DNA of 64,000 nucleotides, taken from NCBI GenBank assembly GCA_963696495.1, contig CAVOKJ010000002.1:1550001-1614000 (forward strand), read 5' to 3'. The translations under genes were made by a program, and so were the position numbers. The DNA is from Bog-756 sp963696495 (GTDB taxonomy: Bacteria > Actinomycetota > Acidimicrobiia > Acidimicrobiales > RAAP-2). Under the pieces are notes generated by a model. That model had not been told where the DNA came from, searched no databases, and saw nothing but the letters and a program-made list of their open reading frames with translations. Positions within the stretch are counted from its first letter, which is position 1; each line of letters starts with the position of its first letter. This document shows positions 50,555-59,596 of this stretch, in pieces.

Positions 50555-53500
50555 ATGAGCCGTTTCCGTCGATCCGTCTACAACGTGGTGGCTGCCTGTG
50601 TGTTGGTCGCCATGGTGATCGCCACCTCCTTGACGGTGGTGGCCAAGCCGGCAGAAGCCGCCACCCCACCGCAGCTGAACCTCAATGTCCTCCTCATCGG
50701 CGGAGGATCCACCGATCCGAGCACGGCGGCCTGGCAGTCGGCCCTGAGCAATGAGGGCGTCGCCTACACGCTCGTCACCGCCACCGGGGCCTACGGTTCC
50801 GAGGACGTGACGCTCCCCGCTCTCACCACCGGGTCGGTCGGCAACTTCAACGGCGTGGTCATCGCCGACTCGCCGGCCGGCTTCGCCGCCGGGCAGTTGA
50901 CATCGCTGTTCACCTACGAGTCCACGTACGGGGTGCGCCAGATCGACGGCTACACCTATCCGATCCCTGCCCAGGGGATCACCGCGGTCACCGGGGCGAG
51001 CACCACGCTCGACAACACCACGGCCACACTGACCGCCGCCGGCCTGGCCGCCCTGCCCGGCCTCAAGGGCACGGTGCCCTTCGACACCGGGACCTACGGG
51101 GTCCCGGCATCCGTGGTGACCGGGACCATCGGCGCCGCCTTCACCCCGTGGCTCGAGAATGCCTCCGGCCAGGTACTGGCCGGCGTCTACCAGCACCCGG
51201 GCATCAGCACGGCACCCGACCCACAGGCCGGGGTGTCCGAGCTCAGCCTCACCTTCGACTACAACGCCACCCAGCTGCAGTGGCTGGTTCTGGCCCCGGG
51301 CCTCATCGACTGGGTGACCAAGGACACCCACCTCGGCCTCTCACGCAACTACTTCGGCCAGGACGTGGACGACAACTTCATCTCGGACAACGAGTGGAGC
51401 TCGCAGTACCAGTGCACACCGGCCGCCACCGAGCCGGACGACACCACCTGCCCGGCCGCGGTCCAAGGGGCGGCGCCCGGATCGGCTCCGGGGGTCCCGG
51501 CTGACGTGCAGATGAGCGCCACCGACGTGGCCTATGTCGTGGCGTGGGAGCAGCAGACCGGCATCAAGCTCAATCTGGCCTTCAACGGCGTCGGGGCGTG
51601 CACCGCCCCGTCGGCCGCTGACGAGACCAGCGCGGTCTGCACCGGCTCGGTCGCCGACCCGGGAGGCACCTACACCGACCCCGGACAGACGGTCGACGCC
51701 ACCTATCCGAACGACCAGGGACTGGTGAACGCACTGTTGGCCGACAAGGCCGACTTCAACTGGATCAACCACACCTGGTCCCACCAGTTCCTCGGTTGCA
51801 TCGTGTGGCAGGGCCAGCCCCTGACCAGCGCCACGCCCAACGCCAGCGGCGGGACCCTCGCCGCCGGCACCTACACCTACGAGATCACCGCGGCCACCGC
51901 CTACGGTGAGTCGGAGCCCACCGCCACGCCGCTGGCGGCGACCACCACCGGGACCGCCGGATCGGTGACCCTCACGTGGCCCGACGCCACCAACGGCACC
52001 GGGACCGGCGGGACCGCCGGGCCCACCCTCGCCCAGGAAGAGGCCAACCACACCGGTGGGACCGGCTTCTGGGGCTACAACGTCTACCGCGAGAACCCGG
52101 GCACCACCACCTTCGGCTATATCGGCCAGGTCCCCGAGAGCACCGCCACGACCTACAGCTTCACCGACACCGGGGCCACCGCCCCGGGTGCCGGGCCGAG
52201 CTCGTCCAGCGCCAGCGGCCCCTACCCCACCGCCACCAACCCGGGCATCGACTGCTCGAGTGCGGCCGGCAGCTGGGACCCGGCCACCAGCACCTCTCCC
52301 GACTCGTCCATCGAGCAGGAGATCGGGCAGGACCAGGCCTTCGCGGCGGCCAACGCACTCCCCAACTACAACTCGGCCGCCGTGGTGACCGGTGAGCACT
52401 CCGGGATCGAGAATCCCAACATGCCCACCGCCCTGGCCGGCAACGGTGTCACCACCTTCGCCACCGACGCCTCCCGCCAGCCCACGCAGTACTCGTTGGG
52501 TGCAGCCATCTCCGCACCCCGGTACCCGAGCAACATCTACTACAACGCCAGCAACTGGCCGGACGAGCTGAACGAGTACAACACCCTGTACGTGGCCCCC
52601 GGGGTCAACCTGGGTGACGCCGCCTATCCCACGGACACGGGCCACTGTGACGCCTCGTCGGCCACCACGTGCCTGAGCGCGCCGGCCACGGAGACCTCGC
52701 TGTTGGCCTCCGAGTCGAGGATCATGCTGAGCCACGTGCTGGCCAACAATCCCCGGGTGGGCTACGCGCACCAGACCGACCTCATCGGTCCGGCCAGCGA
52801 CGGCTACACGCTGCTGTCGCTGATCAACGACATGCTCTCCCAGTACAACACCTGGACGAGCACCTCTGCGCCCCTGGTGCAGATGACCGACACCACCGAA
52901 GCCCAGGTCCTCGCCGAGCAGTCCGCCTGGTCCGCCGCGCAGACCGCCGGATCGGTGAAGGCGACCGAGCAGAACGGTGTGGTCACCGTGACCAACTCGG
53001 GGACCGGTGCCGTCAACGTCCCGGTCACCACACCGGCCGGCACCACCGACGGCACCGCCGCCTACGGTCAGGCCTATGCCGGCCAGCTGTCGGCCTGGAA
53101 CAGCATCGCCGCCGGGGGTTCGCTGACCCTCAGCGAGCACGTCGCTCCGACCATCATCAGCGCCAACTCGGCGGGCTCGATCGTCGGAACGGCGTTCAGC
53201 GCCACGGTGTACACCAACGGTGAGCCGGCACCGGTCATCACCGAGACCGGGGCACTGCCCGCCGGGCTGACCTTCGTGGACAACGGCGACGGGACGGCCA
53301 CCCTGGCCGGCACCCCGGCCGCCGGCTCGGCCGGCAGCTTCCCGATCACCATCACGGCCACCAACGGCTCGGGGGCGACCACCCAGGCGTTCACCCTGAC
53401 CAACTCGGGGGCGCCGACCATCACCAGTCCGGCGACGGCCGACTTCTACATCGGCTCGGCCGGCACCTACACGGTGACCACCACGGGCTACCCGCTGGCC

Positions 53501-54946
53501 ACGATCACCGAGAGCGGCACGCTCCCGGCCGGTCTGACCTTCACGGCCCCGAATCCCGCCACCGGCAGTGCCACCATCACCGGCACCACCACGGCGACCG
53601 CCGGCACCTACCCGGTGACCATCTCGGCGACCAACACCTCGGGCAGCACCGCCACCCTGGCGTTGAGCATCGTGGTGGCGGCGTCCGGGCCTCCGGCCAT
53701 CACCAGTCCGGCGACCGATGACTTCAACCTCGGCGTTGCCGGCTCGGTGGCGGTGACCACCACCGGGGGGCCGACACCCACCATCACCGAGAGCGGGGCG
53801 CTGCCCGCCGGGCTGACCTTCGGGCCCGGTGCCACACCCGGCACCGCCCTGATCTCGGGCACCCCGACGGTGGCCGGCCAAACCACCGTGACGGTGAACG
53901 CCACCAACGGGATCCTGCCGAACGCCACCCAGTCGCTGGTGATCCAGGTGAGCAGTACGCCGTCGGTCACCAGCGCCACGTCGGCCACGGCCACCACCGG
54001 CCTGCCGTTCAACTTCACGGTGACCACGGCCGGGTATCCGACAGCGTCACTGGGCTGGAAAGGCACGCTGCCCCCGGGGATCACCTTCACCGACCACGGG
54101 AACGGCACGGCGTCGTTCGGTGGCACCCCGACGGGGCCGGCGGTCGCCGACCTCGACATCCTGGCCACCAACACCTCGGGCACGACCGCCCAGGCGTTCA
54201 CCCTGACGGTCAAGCCCCCCCAGACCACCCTGGCCGGCGGCAACCGGCTGGCGGCCACGCCGGACGGACTCGGCTACTGGATCTCCGGGGCCAACGGATC
54301 GGTGGCCAACTACGGGACGGCGGCCAACTACGGCTCCATGGCCGGCAAGCACCTGAACGACCCGATCGTGGGCATCGCCGCCACCCCGGACGGGAAGGGC
54401 TTCTGGCTGGTCGCCACCGACGGCGGGGTGTTCAGCTTCGGTGACGCCCAGTTCTACGGCTCGACCGGGGCCATCCGGCTCAACCAGCCCATCGTGGGCA
54501 TCGCCAGCACCCTCGACGGGAAGGGCTACTGGCTGGTGGCCTCCGACGGCGGGGTGTTCAGCTTCGGTGACGCCCAGTTCCACGGCTCGACCGGGAACAT
54601 CCGGCTCAACAAGCCGGTCGTGGGCATGTCGGCCACGCCATCGGGGAACGGCTACTGGCTGGTCGCCTCCGACGGTGGGATCTTCACCTTCGGTGACGGC
54701 CAGTTCTACGGCTCGACCGGGAACATCCGGCTGAACCAGCCGATCAACGGCATGGCTCCCACCCGGGACGGCCGGGGCTACTGGCTGGTCGCCTCCGACG
54801 GCGGGATCTTCACCTTCGGGGACGCCTCGTTCCACGGATCGGGAGGGAACGCCGGGCTCGAGGCGGTGGGGATGATCGTCTCTCCGACCAGCACCGGCTA
54901 CTCCCTCATCGACGCCAACGGGGCCCGCAACAACTTCGGGTTCTAA
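50555..54946 (+). CDS. secreted Agd3-like polysaccharide deacetylase with Ig-like and surface repeats
   Basis: The 1463-residue protein has a signal peptide (1-36, ending KPAEAA). Residues ~42-260 resemble the carbohydrate-binding part of Agd3 (LNVLLIGGGS, GVRQIDGYTYP). The CE18-like catalytic part follows: VDDNFISDNE (271-280), NWINHTWSHQ (402-411, His406 and His410), TGEHSGIENPNM (about 611) and VGYAHQTDLIG (about 733). Between the HTWSHQ and GEHSG motifs lies an inserted fibronectin-III-like domain (about 419-548). Four Ig-like (He_PIG type) repeats span about 863-1215; the end holds GYWLVASDGG-type repeats of 42 residues. It would partly deacetylate N-acetylgalactosamine/glucosamine polymers outside the cell. 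It faces the pelF-like operon. The Agd3 match is from memory and catalysis is inferred. Confidence 0.8.
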   Translation: MSRFRRSVYNVVAACVLVAMVIATSLTVVAKPAEAATPPQLNLNVLLIGGGSTDPSTAAWQSALSNEGVAYTLVTATGAYGSEDVTLPALTTGSVGNFNGVVIADSPAGFAAGQLTSLFTYESTYGVRQIDGYTYPIPAQGITAVTGASTTLDNTTATLTAAGLAALPGLKGTVPFDTGTYGVPASVVTGTIGAAFTPWLENASGQVLAGVYQHPGISTAPDPQAGVSELSLTFDYNATQLQWLVLAPGLIDWVTKDTHLGLSRNYFGQDVDDNFISDNEWSSQYQCTPAATEPDDTTCPAAVQGAAPGSAPGVPADVQMSATDVAYVVAWEQQTGIKLNLAFNGVGACTAPSAADETSAVCTGSVADPGGTYTDPGQTVDATYPNDQGLVNALLADKADFNWINHTWSHQFLGCIVWQGQPLTSATPNASGGTLAAGTYTYEITAATAYGESEPTATPLAATTTGTAGSVTLTWPDATNGTGTGGTAGPTLAQEEANHTGGTGFWGYNVYRENPGTTTFGYIGQVPESTATTYSFTDTGATAPGAGPSSSSASGPYPTATNPGIDCSSAAGSWDPATSTSPDSSIEQEIGQDQAFAAANALPNYNSAAVVTGEHSGIENPNMPTALAGNGVTTFATDASRQPTQYSLGAAISAPRYPSNIYYNASNWPDELNEYNTLYVAPGVNLGDAAYPTDTGHCDASSATTCLSAPATETSLLASESRIMLSHVLANNPRVGYAHQTDLIGPASDGYTLLSLINDMLSQYNTWTSTSAPLVQMTDTTEAQVLAEQSAWSAAQTAGSVKATEQNGVVTVTNSGTGAVNVPVTTPAGTTDGTAAYGQAYAGQLSAWNSIAAGGSLTLSEHVAPTIISANSAGSIVGTAFSATVYTNGEPAPVITETGALPAGLTFVDNGDGTATLAGTPAAGSAGSFPITITATNGSGATTQAFTLTNSGAPTITSPATADFYIGSAGTYTVTTTGYPLATITESGTLPAGLTFTAPNPATGSATITGTTTATAGTYPVTISATNTSGSTATLALSIVVAASGPPAITSPATDDFNLGVAGSVAVTTTGGPTPTITESGALPAGLTFGPGATPGTALISGTPTVAGQTTVTVNATNGILPNATQSLVIQVSSTPSVTSATSATATTGLPFNFTVTTAGYPTASLGWKGTLPPGITFTDHGNGTASFGGTPTGPAVADLDILATNTSGTTAQAFTLTVKPPQTTLAGGNRLAATPDGLGYWISGANGSVANYGTAANYGSMAGKHLNDPIVGIAATPDGKGFWLVATDGGVFSFGDAQFYGSTGAIRLNQPIVGIASTLDGKGYWLVASDGGVFSFGDAQFHGSTGNIRLNKPVVGMSATPSGNGYWLVASDGGIFTFGDGQFYGSTGNIRLNQPINGMAPTRDGRGYWLVASDGGIFTFGDASFHGSGGNAGLEAVGMIVSPTSTGYSLIDANGARNNFGF
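54371..54850 (+). repeat. 126-base coding repeats
   Basis: Near-identical units begin at 54371, 54497, 54623 and 54749 (the last is partial), each coding for a 42-residue repeat with GYWLVASDGGVFSFGDAQF. High identity at DNA level suggests recent duplication or recombination. Confidence 0.9.
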
Positions 54947-54959
54947 CCGACCCGACAGT

Positions 54960-55001
54960 GCGACAGTGACCGGGGGCTCCCGTACCCCCGGTCACTGTCG
55001 C
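54960..55001. terminator. bidirectional hairpin after the deacetylase-like gene
   Basis: Perfect 17-base arms GCGACAGTGACCGGGGG and CCCCCGGTCACTGTCGC around an 8-base loop, between two converging genes. It is among the strongest hairpins in the window. Confidence 0.8.
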
Positions 55002-55053
55002 GTCCAGGGTCCGGTCGGCGGTCCGGTACCCGTGACCCGGTGGTGTCGGTGGT

Positions 55054-58002
55054 TCAGCGCTCGTCGCCGGAGTGGGCCGGCTGGTGGGTCTTCAACAGAC
55101 CACCGACGACGGGTATCTCGGTGACCGCCTCGGCCCGGGCGATGGCCAGGCTGCTCCGGGCCAACGGCAGGTAGGGGCCGGTCACCACATACCGGGGGTT
55201 CCACCTCGGGTCGTATTTCTGGTTGAACCGCCAGAGGGACTCGATCTGGAGGGTCTCGCTGAACCGGTGCAGCACGTTGCGCTCGAGGGAGGTCCATGGA
55301 CCGGTCCCCGCTTCGCCGGCCACCACCGCCCGCATCGTGGCGAAGTTGAGTCCCAGGCCCCGGAGCCCCTGTTCGGCCATCCACTGCAGGGTCTCGATGA
55401 TCACGAAGTCCGTGAGTCCGTTCGGGGCGTCGGGATCGTTGGTCCGCCGCATCAGGTCGAGCGAGTAGCCGTCCACCTCGGAGGCGGGGACGTACTGGTT
55501 GAACGCCAGTGGCCGGTCGTCAGGGCCGAAGCACACGGCCAACAGCAGGCCCTCGTCCCGTGGGTCGAAGATGCGGCTCAGGGTCATGGAGTAGCCGCGC
55601 TCCCCTTCGCCCTGGCGGGTCTCGGTCATCAGCTCCAGCAACTGGAGCTTCAGGTCGGGCGTCACCGCATCCGACGACTGGTAGCACTCGACCCGGCATC
55701 CAGCTTTCTTCACCCGGTTGTAGGCACCGCGCAGGGACTTCATCGACTTGCCCTTCAGGGTGAACACGCTGGCGTCGACGATGGCCTCGTCGCCGATGTA
55801 GTGATCGACGAGGCCGGCGGCCCGGTAGATGCCGAGCCACGACTGCGATGCGGCCAGCACCGTCGGCTGCCAGGAATTGGCCTGGGCCATGTCCATCACG
55901 TCGGACCACACCTCGGCCCGGTCCTGGGGAGGGCCGATCGGGTCCGGTGAGACCAGCATCACGCCGTTGATGACCGAGTAAGCGACCAGGGACTCGCCGG
56001 TGAAGAACCACGACTTGTCGTCCCGGAGTGCGAAGTAGTCCAGGGTGTCGCCGCCGTACCGCTCGATGATCGACCGGGCCCGCTCGAAGGCCTCCTCCCG
56101 GGCGGCACCGACCCGGCGCGACTCCCGACCGGGGAGGGCGACCACCAGCAAGAGGACCAGGACGACCACGACGACCAGGAGGAATAACACGTCGAAGTGG
56201 CTCCGGCGCCCGTAGCCGAGGAGATTCCCCACACCGGCGGTGGCACCGATGACCACCAGCCCTCCGGCGGCCACCCAGATGAACAGCCGGCTCACGCCCG
56301 ACGGCCTCACACGGAAGTGCTGGTGTTCGAGGAGCAGCCACAGGCTGAACACCAGAGCCAGGGTCGCTCCCTCGGGAGGCCGGCCCTGGATCAGCCGGTC
56401 AGCGGTGGTGGCGAGCATGAGGACGATGGTGGCCACCCACACGGGCCGGATGCCCCGGCGCACACCCCGGGCCAGACCGAGCAGGGCCAGGCCGGCGACC
56501 AGTGCCTCGACCACCGACAAGGGGTGCACGCCGAAGGGGAGCCAGTGGTCGACCGGGCGGGAGCCCCGGATGCCCCACAGCGCGGCGAAGATGATGTTCA
56601 AGGCGCCGAAGACCACGAGGAGGAGGGCGGCCGTCTGGCGTACCCGCCGCCTCACCACCCACCGCTTGAGGCCCGACTCGTTGAGCGGCCAGGTCGGTCC
56701 GTTGGGTAGGGCCCCCACCATGGTCGTCGCCGTCATGTCCACCTTGGCCGGTGCCAGCGCCAGCCGCTCGAGCAGGACCGGCGAACGGACCGGCACCTCG
56801 CGCAGCCAGAGCTGCAGCCCCAGCACGGCACCGCCGGTCATCTCGACGTAGGAGAAGCGGTGGACAGTGACGAAGGGATGGGGAAGCCGGAACCGGGCCG
56901 GCCGCGCCACCACCGAGGCGGTCCCGCTCCCCGTGTTGGCGTAGAAGCCGTTGCCGACCACCGACAGCTCCGGCTCGTGGGTGTGCCCGGAGATCATGCC
57001 GGCGTAGCCCTGGGACACCAGCCGCGCCGCCTCGGCCCTCGGTGGGGCGTTGTGACTGGCCGGATCGGACCGGGCGCTGATGGCCGTCTCCCGTAGGGCG
57101 CGGTTCACCCGCAGGAGGGTGGCCGCCGCAGCCACGCCGGCGATGACGACGATGAAGGCGACGAGCAGGCCGAACCCGAGCAGCCACCGCTGGGCGTGAT
57201 GGTGGAGCAGCTGATTGACGCCGGGGAGGAAGGTGAGGAGGCGCAGGAGGAGGATGGCCACGAACGGCACCGCGGCGAGCCACAGCTTCCCCACGATCTT
57301 GCGGTAGAAGAGGCGCGATCCCATGAAGTCGGCCACATCCCCGTCGAGCCACTGGACGCCCTCGAGGAGGGATCCCGACGTCTGGCGGGACTCGATCTCG
57401 GGGAGGAGGTCCCGGACGACGTGGTGGCCGAACGGCGTGTCCACCGGTGACCACGGGTCTTCGAAGGCGTTGTAGGGATCGGCCTGATTGCCGTGCACCA
57501 CCCGGACCCGCTGGGGACCGTGCTCGGTGCTCACCACCAGATCGCACCGGAGGGCGAAACGCTGCACGCCGAGCCGCTCCCGCAGCACGCTGATCGCACT
57601 GCCGTCCCAGGCCAGCTGTCCGTCGTGGTTGCCCGAGAGGACGACCACGTGGTGGTGGTCGCCGGCGGCGAACTCGGCGGTCGCCGCGGCGAACCGGGGA
57701 TGGGCGTCGAGGATCCTGTCCACCTCGGGCGGCCCGGCCAGCATCTCGAAGCCGTCGCCGGCGATCACGAACACCGCCGGTCCCTGGACGGAACCCAGCA
57801 GGCCCGCCAGCTCGTCGGCCACCGCGGTCGACGTCGGCGTGGCCACCACCGGCAGGTGCAGGTCGCTGACCACGATGGTGCGGCTGTCCGGACCGAGCTC
57901 GATCTCGATCTCCTCGTCGATGAGGAAGGCCGCCCATCCGTCGGGGGCCACGGCCTCGTCTGGGTCTCTCCGGAGATCGGGCAGCCGGGCCACCTCGGTC
58001 AA
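55054..58002 (-). CDS. metallophosphoesterase fused to MprF-like aminoacyl-phosphatidylglycerol synthase domain
   Basis: The 982-residue protein begins with a calcineurin-type phosphoesterase: SDLHL (46-50), IAGDGFEM (80-87), SGNHDG (123-128), VVHGNQAD (168-175) and SGHTHEPE (338-345). Between the last two motifs lie two membrane segments (about 240-300). A further membrane bundle follows (about 455-625), then the DUF2156/LPG-synthase C-terminal domain (about 630-975) with FFTGESLVAYSVINGVMLVS and FKxxY-like surroundings. MprF moves lysine (or alanine) from tRNA to phosphatidylglycerol, making the membrane more positive. A TTG start overlapping the lysS stop (TTGA) is inferred; GTG 57993 is the alternative. 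The fusion to a phosphoesterase is unusual. Confidence 0.82.
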   Translation of the reverse strand: MTEVARLPDLRRDPDEAVAPDGWAAFLIDEEIEIELGPDSRTIVVSDLHLPVVATPTSTAVADELAGLLGSVQGPAVFVIAGDGFEMLAGPPEVDRILDAHPRFAAATAEFAAGDHHHVVVLSGNHDGQLAWDGSAISVLRERLGVQRFALRCDLVVSTEHGPQRVRVVHGNQADPYNAFEDPWSPVDTPFGHHVVRDLLPEIESRQTSGSLLEGVQWLDGDVADFMGSRLFYRKIVGKLWLAAVPFVAILLLRLLTFLPGVNQLLHHHAQRWLLGFGLLVAFIVVIAGVAAAATLLRVNRALRETAISARSDPASHNAPPRAEAARLVSQGYAGMISGHTHEPELSVVGNGFYANTGSGTASVVARPARFRLPHPFVTVHRFSYVEMTGGAVLGLQLWLREVPVRSPVLLERLALAPAKVDMTATTMVGALPNGPTWPLNESGLKRWVVRRRVRQTAALLLVVFGALNIIFAALWGIRGSRPVDHWLPFGVHPLSVVEALVAGLALLGLARGVRRGIRPVWVATIVLMLATTADRLIQGRPPEGATLALVFSLWLLLEHQHFRVRPSGVSRLFIWVAAGGLVVIGATAGVGNLLGYGRRSHFDVLFLLVVVVVLVLLLVVALPGRESRRVGAAREEAFERARSIIERYGGDTLDYFALRDDKSWFFTGESLVAYSVINGVMLVSPDPIGPPQDRAEVWSDVMDMAQANSWQPTVLAASQSWLGIYRAAGLVDHYIGDEAIVDASVFTLKGKSMKSLRGAYNRVKKAGCRVECYQSSDAVTPDLKLQLLELMTETRQGEGERGYSMTLSRIFDPRDEGLLLAVCFGPDDRPLAFNQYVPASEVDGYSLDLMRRTNDPDAPNGLTDFVIIETLQWMAEQGLRGLGLNFATMRAVVAGEAGTGPWTSLERNVLHRFSETLQIESLWRFNQKYDPRWNPRYVVTGPYLPLARSSLAIARAEAVTEIPVVGGLLKTHQPAHSGDER

Positions 58003-59513
58003 CTGGTGGCCTCCGGCCGCATCATCGGGAACAGGATGACATCGCGGATGGCCTCCACCTCGGTGATCAGCATCACCAACCGGTCGACACCGATCCCGAT
58101 GCCCGAGGTCGGGGGCAACCCGTATTCGAGCGCCCGCAGGAAGGCCAGGTCGGCCGGATGGGCCTCGAGGTCCCCCCGGGCGACGGCCTCCGCCTCTCCC
58201 AGGAACCGCTCCTGTTGTTCCTCGGGGATGTTGAGCTCGCTGTACCCGTTGGCGAACTCTTTGGCGTCGATGGCCAGCTCGAAGCGGTCGGCCATGGTCG
58301 GATCGTCCTGGGTGCGGCGGGCCAGCGGCGAGACCTCGACAGGGAACCCGCACACGAACACCGGGTCGAGGACCTTCGGCAGCAGAACGGTGTCGTAGAG
58401 CTCGAAGATCAGCTTGCCCGATCCCCATTCGGGGAGGTAGTCGACCCCGTGTGCCTCACAGAGCTTCCTCACCTCCTCCACCGGATCGTTGGGGTGGAGG
58501 CGACGGCCGACGACCTCCTCCAACCAGTCGAGGAGCTGGCGCCGGGGCCACGGCGGCGAGAGGTCAATGCGCCGTCCGCCTACGTCGAAGACGAGTCGCT
58601 CCGCCGCCTTCTGGGCGGCCGCCACGATCAGCCGCTCGGTCAGGTCCATGCCGTCGTTGACGTCACCGAAGGCGCGGTAGGCCTCGAGGGCGGTGAACTC
58701 GGGGCTGTGGCGGGTGTCCACCCCCTCGTTCCGGAAGTTCCGGGCGATCTCGAAGACCCGCTCGTATCCTCCGACCACCAGGCGCTTCAGATAGAGCTCA
58801 GGGGCGATCCGCAGGCTCAGGTCGATGTCGAGGGCGTTGGCGTGGGTCATGAACGGCCGGGCCAGGGCACCGCCGGCCTGCGGCTGGAGGATCGGGGTGT
58901 CCACCTCGATGAATTGCTCGGCCAACAGCTGCTCCCGCAGGGCGGCGATGGCCTTGAACCGCGTGTCGAATACCTTCCGGGAGTCGGGGTTGGCCAGGAG
59001 GTCGATCTCCCGCTGCCGGTAGCGGGTGTCGGTCTCGGAAAGGCCGTGCCACTTGTCCGGCAGCGGCCGCAGCGACTTCGACAGCAGCTGCAGCTCGGTG
59101 ACGTCCACCGACAGCTCCCCTCGCCTACTGGTCACGGCCTCCCCTTCGGCGCCGACCCAGTCCCCCAGGTCGACGTTGGCCAATACCGCCCTGGCCTTCT
59201 CGGACAGCGAGGAGACCTGCATGAGCAGTTGGATCGAACCGGTCACGTCGGTGAGGGTGGCGAACGAGAGCTTGCCGTGGCCGCGGATGCTGGTCAGCCG
59301 GCCGGCCATCCGGACGGTCTCGCCCGTGCGGACGTCCGGCTCGAGCCCGTCGTGCCGGGCGTGCAACTCCGAAGCCGTCGCCGTGCGGTCGAACCGCACC
59401 GGATAGGGCTCTATGCCCTGTCCGGCGAGGGCGTCCCGCTTCTTCCGGCGCTCGGCGCTCAGCGCGTCCATGGTTCGAGGTTCCGACTCGTCACCTCCAC
59501 CGGGATCTGCCAC
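57999..59513 (-). CDS. lysS: lysyl-tRNA synthetase, class II
   Basis: The 504-residue enzyme charges tRNA-Lys. An OB-fold anticodon domain (about 65-165, MAGRLTSIRGHGKLSFATL) precedes the class II core: motif 1 around VDTPILQPQAGGALARPF, motif 2 FEIARNFRNEGVDTRHSPEFT and motif 3 GIGIGVDRLVML. Length is standard. It starts at GTG 59513 after GGAAGAGGG. A lysine tRNA gene lies 1.5 kb away and the MprF-like gene directly downstream, with overlapping stop/start, so charged lysine may be channelled to lipid modification. In mycobacteria these two functions are one protein, LysX. Confidence 0.97.
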   Translation of the reverse strand: MADPGGGDESEPRTMDALSAERRKKRDALAGQGIEPYPVRFDRTATASELHARHDGLEPDVRTGETVRMAGRLTSIRGHGKLSFATLTDVTGSIQLLMQVSSLSEKARAVLANVDLGDWVGAEGEAVTSRRGELSVDVTELQLLSKSLRPLPDKWHGLSETDTRYRQREIDLLANPDSRKVFDTRFKAIAALREQLLAEQFIEVDTPILQPQAGGALARPFMTHANALDIDLSLRIAPELYLKRLVVGGYERVFEIARNFRNEGVDTRHSPEFTALEAYRAFGDVNDGMDLTERLIVAAAQKAAERLVFDVGGRRIDLSPPWPRRQLLDWLEEVVGRRLHPNDPVEEVRKLCEAHGVDYLPEWGSGKLIFELYDTVLLPKVLDPVFVCGFPVEVSPLARRTQDDPTMADRFELAIDAKEFANGYSELNIPEEQQERFLGEAEAVARGDLEAHPADLAFLRALEYGLPPTSGIGIGVDRLVMLITEVEAIRDVILFPMMRPEATS

Positions 59514-59578
59514 GATCTTGCCCTCTTCCCCGGGGGATCCCCCGTCGCTCAGTCCCAGTCCGAAACCACTCTGCTGGC

Positions 59579-59584
59579 TATCTT
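59579..59584 (+). promoter_or_regulatory. -10 element of the membrane esterase gene
   Basis: TATCTT, with transcription expected to begin about 6 bases before ATG 59597. Confidence 0.4.
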
Positions 59585-59596
59585 AGGCAGAGGCCC

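Noticed and set aside
51341..53881. 846-codon minus-strand frame inside the deacetylase-like gene
   Set aside because: Composition is almost entirely Gly, Arg, Val and Ala; the plus-strand frame has signal peptide, domains and repeats.
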